DNA of 64,000 nt from Lingula anatina (taxonomy: Eukaryota; Brachiopoda; Lingulata; Lingulida; Lingulidae). Shown here one piece after another: positions 56,001 to 64,000 of this stretch; positions within the stretch are counted from its first letter, which is position 1, and each line of letters begins with the position of its first letter. The stretch spans positions 1,473,736-1,537,735 of the forward strand of contig NW_019775857.1 of the NCBI RefSeq assembly GCF_001039355.2, read 5' to 3'. Position numbers and translations under genes: made by a program. The notes beneath the pieces were generated by a model. It had not been told where the DNA came from and ran no database searches. It saw only the letters and a list, made by a program, of their open reading frames with translations.

Positions 56001-59000
56001 GTCCTTGGGAATAGACAGCTGGCTGACTGGCAGAACCAGTTCTTTGAGACTGTGGACTGTAAGGTACTCCTTGCCCCTGACGATAGGTCTGAGATGTTTG
56101 CGTTTGATTTATCTGGGAGGCATGCTGTTGCTGCCAGGATTGGTGATATTGGCCCAGTTGTTGACCTTGCTGGAGGTTTGGCTGCTGTTGCTGCTGCTGC
56201 CATGGTGTTTGATACTGTTGCTGTGTTTGTTGTCCCTGTTGTTGTGATTGTCTAAACTGTTGTTGATTTACTATTCCTGTGGCAGCATTCTGTGTGCTAG
56301 GGAGAGACCCCACCTGGGCGTAATATGGCATGCTGTTAGAGGTAGAAACTGCCAATGTGGTGGTAGACTGTGTATGGCTGGTCTGTGAGTAAGACGAAGG
56401 ATATGACTGATACTGGGACACTGTCCCTGGTTGTTGGGGCTGGAACTGTGGTCCAGCCTTCTGACCACCTGTATATCCACCTGGCTGACCAGTCATCTGT
56501 CCACTAGGAACACCCTGATACACACCTGGTTGGCTGAACTGCTGTCCAGATTGGGTGCCACTCTGATTCACACCCTTCAGGGTTGGAGCAGTGGAACTTT
56601 GTGTATTTTGTCCCATGTACTGGGTGGCTTGTCCATGTTGTGCTACAGAGCTATAAGCACTCATCTGTGGTAATGAACCAGAAACGGGTGCTCCTTGCTG
56701 ATCTCCAGACACCTGCTGGTTTCCAGAAATAGGCTGGTTTCCAGGAATGTGACCCACGTTACTTTGTTGGGGACTTTGATTTATGCTTGATGCTGGATAA
56801 TTTCCTTGGTATCCAACAAATGAAGAACTAGAAACGGCAGCAGTTGGAAGTTGATTCTGCCCAGTCTGAGATGCCTGATACCCAGTGGATGTTTGAAATG
56901 TTGATTGTTTAGGAGGCTGATGTTGGCTCTGTGGGACAGGGTAACTAAACTGCTCTTGGGGATAGGAGGAACTCTTGTGTGGAGATTGGTACCTTGGCTG
57001 TCCATGCTGGGACAGGTGGTGTGTCTGGGAACCAGAATAAGGGGTCTGGCCATGTTGCACTGCAGGGTAACTTCCATAACCCTGTGAGCCTGAGTAAGCT
57101 GATGCTTGCCCGGCATGTGGTGCAGGGTAAGACGGTTGCCCCTGTGACACAGAGTGAGAGGGCTGCCCCTGCTGTGTGGGATAAAAAGTCTGCCCCTGGG
57201 GCACAGGGTACCCAGTCTGGTCTTGCTTTGTTGGATATGACAGCTGCCCCTGCTGAGAAGGCTTAGCACCACCTGAAGCCTGTATTTGATTTGTTCCAGT
57301 TGGGACATTTTGAGGAGCATTTCCACCCTGTCCAGCATGAGGTGGCTGCTGACTGGTTGTTGGCTGCTGGTAGCCAGAGGAAACTGAACTAGGAGGCTGT
57401 TGTTGTTGTTGTTGTATATGTGGACCTAACTGGGCACCTTGTGGATAATAACCTTGATGTACAGACCCTGGCTGTGGTCTCCAGTCCTGAGGGTTTGGCT
57501 GTACTTGTTGCTGCTGAAAATGATAGTCACCTGTATTTCTTGGCTGAGGATACATGCTGGGATAAGGAGGCTGGCTCTGGTTCTGCTCTCCACCAGGTGT
57601 TGCTATGGGAGTATTCAGTGTGTCCACAGTCTGTGAGGGACTTGGTCTAGGGTGTGCTATCCTTCCTGCCCCACTGTACTGGTCAATGGCAGATGATGGT
57701 GTTACCGAAGAAGTAGAAGTCTGACTGTACTGTACATTTTGTTGCTGTTGAGTCATGTATGAAGCACATGTTCCTGTGGGTAGCAACTCAGCACCATCCC
57801 CTTCTTCACGCTCCTTGGTAGGTGGAACAATCACATCTTCTTTCTTCATATAAGAAAGTCCCCCATCTTGGACAGACCCGACGCCACCTGGTGGTAATGC
57901 CTGTGGTGGCACTGGAGAGGTGTATCTATTATCCAGGTGTGACGTCATGCCATAAATGTTGTTGTTGGGCATGGAATGAGGAGCTGACTGTGAGGAGTAA
58001 GGAACGTTACCCTGGGGCTGGTACCCACCTGGGTACCTCTGGTCCTGTCCCTGTTGCTGTGCACCATGCCTGGGAGAGGCAGGGTGACTGGCTGGGTGTG
58101 ACGGGAGATGTGTAGGGGATGCTGTCTGGCTGGGGGGCAGGGATCCCCCGCCACCCCCCTGAACTCCATACATATTAGTCCCTGGCTGTCTGACACCCCC
58201 CTGTGGACCTCCATCCCTCCTGCCAAATATTTCAGGCTTCATATGAGGGAGGTAGTCTTTCAGTTTTGGCCCATCTGATGAAACAGGGTTCCTATTCATG
58301 TCAGGCTGCATATTAGGTAAATAGTCTTTCAACTTGGGTCCTTCAATATTAGTGGGGATATCATTATCCTTCAAGTGACCAAAAGTGTTTGGTTTCATAT
58401 ATGGCAAGAAGTCCTTGAGTGTTGGGCCCTCAATGACTGCTGGCAGAGCTGGGGGATTATCATCATCTTTAAGGTGACTAAATGTCTCTGGTTTCATGTA
58501 AGGTAAGAAGTCCTTTAGTTTGGGTCCAGGAAAGACATCTGTTGAAGAGGTGGTTGAGGAAACACCTGGTTTTGGAGCACTAGGTCTCTCTGGGGGTGGA
58601 GCTGTAAAAGATTACAATAAGAAGTTTTTAGGGACTGGTTTTATGATAACTCAAAAAGCCATGACCATGAGGGTTAAAACTGTGCTTTTGGTTTATCTAA
58701 ATTACAAAATAAACATGAATTAATCACATGACTGAATAGCTAATTATTTTTGATTAACTATTTCAAAAAAAATATATATTTTGATATAACTTACATACTT
58801 TATTTATATACATTATTCATATGTTTTTACTAAATATCTACAAAATATAGTTGAAATCTACATCTATGGAACCCTTATGAACTTACCCTTTGGTTTGTGT
58901 CTGTTGGAAATCTGTTGCCTCTCATCCTCCAGTACTTTACACACACCCTTCACCCTGTCCAGCAGTCGGCTCACATTACCATCGTGTTTCTTGTAGAAGT

Positions 59001-62000
59001 CAATGCCTTTCTGAGACTTAGCTAATAGATCCTCATACACATCATAGGACTGTATTAGACCCTGTATTGTGGCATCACGTCTGAAATAGAGAGAGAGTCT
59101 GATATGGTATTGCTGATCAAGTTTTGGCTGTTAATGTAACTGGTTCATGCATATCAGCTTCAGTGGATTCCATTTAAACCATCAACAGGTTTATCTATTC
59201 AACTTAAAAGAATATGTGTTAATGGTAATTAGGTGCTAAGCAGGGGCTGCACAGAAGCTATCTTCTGGGTCTTCCAGAAGATGGTCAGAATTTTAGTTTA
59301 CATTGACAGGCATCTAATTTTTTCTGTTGGAAGACAGTCAAAGCTGGAGGATGGATCAACAAAGATAATTTGGAAGACTCTCAGAAAATATTTCTGGATC
59401 TGCCACTGTTAAGAATATCATACCTAAGATATAATCTCCCCACTTACCTGTGCTGTATATCCCCCATGGCTTTCCTGACAGGGGCATACCTGGCATTGGC
59501 ATCAGTCAAGGCTCTAAGGATGTTGGTCTGGGCATTCATGTTCTGCTGTATCAGGCTGATCAGTTTGTCATGCTTCTTCAGCTCATCTTTAAAGTAGGTC
59601 TTTGAAAATATTAAAAAAATATGGAAATGATTAATCCATTAATCAAGCTCTCCAGTTCAATCTCTTCAGCATGTCTGTGAAAAAAAAAAAGAATTCAAAC
59701 ACACATTCACGTTTTCATGTTTATCAACAATTTTAATCAAACATCTAACAATATTATCTCCCTAATCCATCCATAAACCCTACCTCCATACCCCTGTCTT
59801 CTTGAGTGACTATTCTACTTGTGATATCATCCTCATGAACTTGTTTTCTAAACTGCTCCTCCAGCTGCTGTCTCTGGGTCTTCATCTCCTCCACCTTCCC
59901 CATTAGTCTCTCCATCTCACCCATCACCTCCTCCTGCTCTGGGGCTAATAGGGGACAAGATATCTAAGTTAATAGCTTTAATACTAATAACATAACATAC
60001 AAGTACTAATATCATATTATCTTGTCATTTTTGGCTCATGTAATGTACATCATAGTTGAACTTCTGTCCAAGCATTTGTTGCAAAGTAGGAAATGAATCT
60101 GTTGAATTTTAGTCCTTGATTTGATTGGAATGAAATGCTTTAAAAGTGTGAGCTTCTACTCAGATATTAGTTGAAAGATTACATCGGTTCATCATGCAAA
60201 TGAAAAGGTCTCCTTTAGAGACAAACTTTTAAACCCTATGAGAGTTGAAGCATAGAAAACATACATTTCATGGAGAAGCAATTCTTTCTTCACAAAACAT
60301 GCATCTTATATAATAATGCCATCCTTTAGCTTACTGGCTTAAGCCTTAAGAATCTACTGGTTAAAACATCAAGACAGTGACCAGTAAACATTAAATTCTA
60401 CTGGCCTGGCAAGTTTTACTGTCATTTGATGTGGGGCCAGCATTCATATTGCAAACAATATACACTTATTCCTATACATTCCATGGGTATATACGCACCT
60501 AAAGAAGCTTTAATAGAGGGGATGGATGCCTTCAACTCCTCAATGGGCCCAGCAAGCAGCCTTAGATTGGCTATATGAGTATTCATGGCTTTGTGCAGCT
60601 CTGAGTTAGACTGGCCAGCCTTACTAATGGCTTCCTGGTATTTGGACTTTTCTTTGCTCAGTTCACTGACAATAATGTTTGGAGACCTCTTTCCAAATTG
60701 TGCCTGCAATGATATGATTTGTACTAGAGTGTTTCAAAACTTTTTGTGAGATTAAGCAAAAAAAAAAAAAAACTTAACTTCATCAAAAGATCATAATAAA
60801 ACAGCTACCTTTCACAGAAATGTTAACTGTGTGTTGACAGAAAATATTGCCTTACCCTTATCAAATTTTAAATTAGGCTAGACAATGTAAAGTTAATTAC
60901 AAAGACAGATGACGTGAGAGTTAGCAATTTTCACCAATAAAAACACAATAATTTACCTGAAACTCCTCCTCTTTGACTTTATCATTTTCTAAAATTTCAT
61001 GCATCTCTTTTAAGTTCGACTCCACCTCAATGGCAATATTTGATAGTTCTAAAAATTATAAAGAAGAAAATATCCAATATTTACCACTAAAGACAAATAT
61101 AAAATCTGAAAAATATGTTACTAAAATTAAACAATCACAGGCTTCATAAGGGCAAATGATGTTAAAATCTGCAACATTCAGCTAATCAACAAGTGTCATT
61201 AACCAGCAATTATTATTGCAGAATAACTTATCTCATTAGCAGTGAGTTCTTAGACTATTGCATCAGGTTTTCATATATCAACTCAGTCTGTACAAACTTA
61301 TTATTACCCTGCATGGCAGCTATAAGATCCTTGATAGCAGTGGGTCTCACACTGATGGCAGCACACTTCTGCATCAGGACTTCTGGTAAACTCTCAGACT
61401 CTGGTCTTAACTTGCTTGGGTCGATTGATAGCGATGATAAGTACTGACTGAAAAGAGACAGAACAATATTGAATAGGACAATATTGATTCCGTTATCAAT
61501 TTACTTCACTCTGCTAATTTTACGAGAAGAAAGAAGAATTTTTCATAAACAAATTTAAATTGTCATTTCAATAAAATGTTTTAGCTGATTCTGAAACAGA
61601 TGAATCAAAGGAACAGAATCAACTGTATTACATAATACTTTATAAGTATAATCACAAAAATATGATCTATCCTACTTCAGCTCTTGTGCAAAAATACTGA
61701 CCTTAGTTCCTGGTTTTTCTCATCTACTTCCCCACATACACGGCGAATAAGACTAGCTTTTTCTTCACTGGATTTAAAAACATAAAATGAACATTTTTAA
61801 ATGAGATTCAAAACATGATATAGCAATTCCAAGTCATGTGAAATGATACAGAGCAACAAAACTGTTCCCTTTATTAAAAAAAAAAAAAAACAGAATAAGT
61901 CTTATGCCAAACACTTAGAACCATCTAAATGTGCTCTGACTATAAATTAATTAGGCACAAACCCTCACCTGTACAGTGAGGCTGCCTCATGGGCCTCCAT

Positions 62001-63919
62001 GGGGACCAACTTGGCAAAAATATCTGGCCCTGACACCTCTGGGTCCATGGGGTTGAAAGGGACACCCTTTACTAGAGATGCACCTGAAAAACAGGGGGTA
62101 TTTTAAACAAACATTTCTTAGATCACAATAAGTTGCACCCTGTCCATAATTTAATCATGTTGCATGGCCAATCTTGATTGGTCTTTAAAATTATTTTGAG
62201 ATTGTTTCATGAACTTATAAAACACTTCTATATATCTCAAAACTATATCATTCATATTCTCTTGAATGGATTGTTATCATTACGTTTTAGTTAAAATGGT
62301 CTGACTTTACCTTTAACTTCTGGCAATGTTGCTAGATCAGGAACTTTTTCATGATACACAAAATCATTGTCCTTTTTGGCTGCATTGTGCCTAAGAGAAA
62401 AAAAAAAGATAGCAAGTAGTCGCTTGAGAAAATGACATTTAGCAGACTTCTTGAATTTGTAAACTTATTTTGAACTCCTTATATGTACATTCAGTAAATA
62501 CAATTATGCTTTGAAAAAATATATTAAAACTGCATCCTGTATCCACTTACTTTCCTCCAACTACATCCATAGTAAAGCGGAGGGTGTCCTGGACATCTTC
62601 ATCATCACTCTAAATTGAGGAAAAATGTCTTAAAATTACTTCTCTCATAAACTTAAAAAATATTCCAGTCAAAATCTGCAAAATCTTATTATTTAATAAT
62701 AAAGCAATAAGTAAGGTTGACAATTTTCAAATTTGGACTGCATTTTCATTTCAATATTTTACTTTTATTTTTGATTCACAAGCCAAATGAGTTTTGATCT
62801 TTATAAAAAGCTGGTTACATTCTTATAAAACAAAGCTTTACTTTACCTTGGCCAATTTCATGCACTCGTTAAGTTTCCCCAAAGCACCTTGTAGATATGA
62901 CAGTCTCTCCCCCCATTTTTGCTGCTCCTCTGCTTGGTTGCCCAAATATAAGTACATCACACTCTGATAGAAAAAACTCTTCATCTCTATTCTTCTTTTT
63001 AAATCCTGAAATGATTAACTTATAAATATTAAAAAGACACTAAAAAGTAATTTTAGATTTGTTTATGTGAAGCTACAATAAACTGTGAAATGTGAAACTA
63101 AACTTATTAGGTTCACTAAAAGCTTTAGGTTTCCATAGAGGGGGGCTTTTTATTTCTCAACTAAAAATTTACTGACATACTGGTACTGAAATATCATGTA
63201 ACCCATATCATACTTCAGGGTTTTCTACAGGCACTATATAATTTTGTACATTTCACATGTTCACAGCAACACAGCATCTTTTAATTTTCAAAATATTTCA
63301 TGGAAAAATAATAGTTTCTTACACATTTTGAAATAAAATAAATCAAGAAAGATTAGCTACATAGTCTACCTAATTTATAATTGAAGTCTATATTATATTT
63401 CTTAATCCACCTACATCACATGCTATAGCCAACCCACTCTTTACCTCCCAGTCTACCAACTGTAGATGCCCCAGTCTACCTACTTTATATCTCCTTGTTC
63501 CATGAAGTGTAGAATCCTTGCTGTTTTCTAGATGCCTGAGTGCCTGCGAGTAGAACTCCACTATTTGTGCTGCCACCTTAGCTGTGATGGTACTCTTCCT
63601 GTTATCCACCATAGATTTTTCTAAGATGCATTCTTGTGCCTGGGCCTAGAAAATACAGTTAAAATTAAGTCTGTGACAAGAACCTCTTGGTCCTTTTACC
63701 CTTATCAGCATAAAGTTGACTTGAAATAACTATTATCTTGTCAGAATAAAGTTAACCTGAAATAACAATTAGCTATGTGGCACTTACCAGCATAAGGTTA
63801 ACTTGGAATGTCAGTAAATCATGGGTCATATCTGCTGTGAGAACAGCTCCATAATGATCACGGAGATGCTGAAAGGACCATGCGGCACACTGGAAATGTG
63901 TGCAGGAAATCTTCATACC
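50007..63919 (-). CDS. PTPN23: HD-PTP / PTPN23 orthologue, 3' 21 coding exons (5' end outside window)
   Basis: Exons in transcript order: 63919-63788, 63645-63484, 63005-62847, 62609-62551, 62390-62311, 62083-61969, 61767-61702, 61447-61308, 61048-60957, 60703-60499, 59944-59784, 59599-59448, 59080-58887, 58601-55114, 54925-54826, 54637-54435, 54087-53903, 53642-53538, 53077-52878, 51982-51956 (27 bases), 50803-50007. All phases join, giving 2273 residues in the window. Order: BRO1 domain from GMKISCTHFQCAA; V-domain coiled coils; a Pro/Gln-rich region of about 1160 residues in one exon; a PTP domain; and a tail ending near LDPLWTI as in human. The protein is an ESCRT-associated scaffold in endosomal sorting. 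The catalytic loops are altered: WPP replaces WPD, and the Cys loop reads HCDGGVGRTG. It is longer than human (about 1636 residues), mainly in the disordered region. Confidence 0.95.
55114..58601 (-). other. PTPN23: Giant PTPN23 exon: disordered Pro/Gln-rich region
   Basis: 3488 bases encode 1163 residues without an intron. It opens with four copies of a GPKLKDFLPYMKP-type motif, continues with Gln/Pro/Ser/Tyr-rich repeats (QGQ..YP units near 57050-57260, QGQ-rich units near 55740-55880, Gln runs near 55255-55290, 56160-56240 and 57400), and ends with an acidic helix (DPYSDTDILQRFVSEVERF). That helix corresponds to the human segment just before the phosphatase domain. The composition is prion-like. 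Confidence 0.85.
58204..58527 (-). repeat. Four-copy peptide motif in PTPN23
   Basis: Protein-level repeats begin at 58527, 58428, 58341 and 58272 (minus strand), spaced 33, 29 and 23 residues. Consensus GPxLKD(F/Y)LP(Y)M(K)P followed by ETFGHLKD in the better copies. Positions GP.LKD.LP.M.P are invariant in all four. Confidence 0.85.
59345..59411. repeat. Dispersed repeat, copy 2
   Basis: Matches 8301-8366 at most positions; lies in a PTPN23 intron. Fragment of an interspersed repeat of unknown class. Confidence 0.65.
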
Positions 63920-64000
63920 CTGTAATGATTAACGAAATGCTGACTAGCAAAATTCAACTCTATGTAATTATGGTAAACTATATACTTATTTTACAAATGC

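Noticed and set aside
55744-56247. Leu-rich open frame of 167 codons on the plus strand
   Set aside because: Antisense of the Gln-rich PTPN23 exon: CAG/CAA codons read backwards give Leu and Val, which mimics a membrane protein.

Overview
The window is nuclear DNA of an invertebrate animal. Genes are split into many short exons by AT-rich introns with GT-AG (rarely GC-AG) borders. Overall composition is AT-rich, simple repeats and small DNA transposons are frequent, and the conserved proteins align well with human orthologues. A lophotrochozoan such as a mollusc fits best, but this is an inference and the species cannot be named from the sequence.

Left part (1-17 kb) is an accessory region. 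It holds three related single-coding-exon genes (1839-3164 +, 9394-10713 -, 14785-16242 -). Each combines an N-terminal Cys/His module, a central Cys-rich module with a C2H2 finger, and a C-terminal segment that reads like a BEN domain. Between them lie an internally deleted Tigger/pogo transposase, a 34-36 bp minisatellite, long (TA)n tracts and several hairpin MITEs, including a 135 bp hAT-like and a 259 bp PIF/Harbinger-like element.

Middle part (17.9-33.4 kb) is a head-to-head pair of conserved genes. FSIP1 (minus, 12 coding exons, 17922-24243) and RIOX1/NO66 (plus, 18 coding exons, 25635-33384) share a 1.4 kb intergenic region that probably acts as a divergent promoter. RIOX1 encodes a nucleolar JmjC Fe(II)/2-oxoglutarate oxygenase with an intact His-Asp-His triad.

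Next (34.6-45.3 kb) is a tandem array of three minus-strand MCFD2-like EF-hand genes, each with four coding exons plus a 5'UTR exon. Copies B and C look intact. Copy A is degraded: an in-frame stop, damaged EF-hands and a GC splice donor. Its introns carry two Tc1/mariner elements; one has perfect 29 bp terminal repeats and contains a 97-base N gap flanked by duplicated sequence, which is an assembly artefact.

Then come a two-exon BTB/POZ coiled-coil gene (46803-48323 +) and, filling 50-64 kb on the minus strand, 21 coding exons of PTPN23 (HD-PTP): part of the BRO1 domain, the V domain, a very large single-exon Pro/Gln-rich region and a phosphatase-like domain. Its 5' end lies beyond the window. 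Both the WPD loop and the Cys-loop differ from active phosphatases, so it is probably an ESCRT scaffold and pseudophosphatase.
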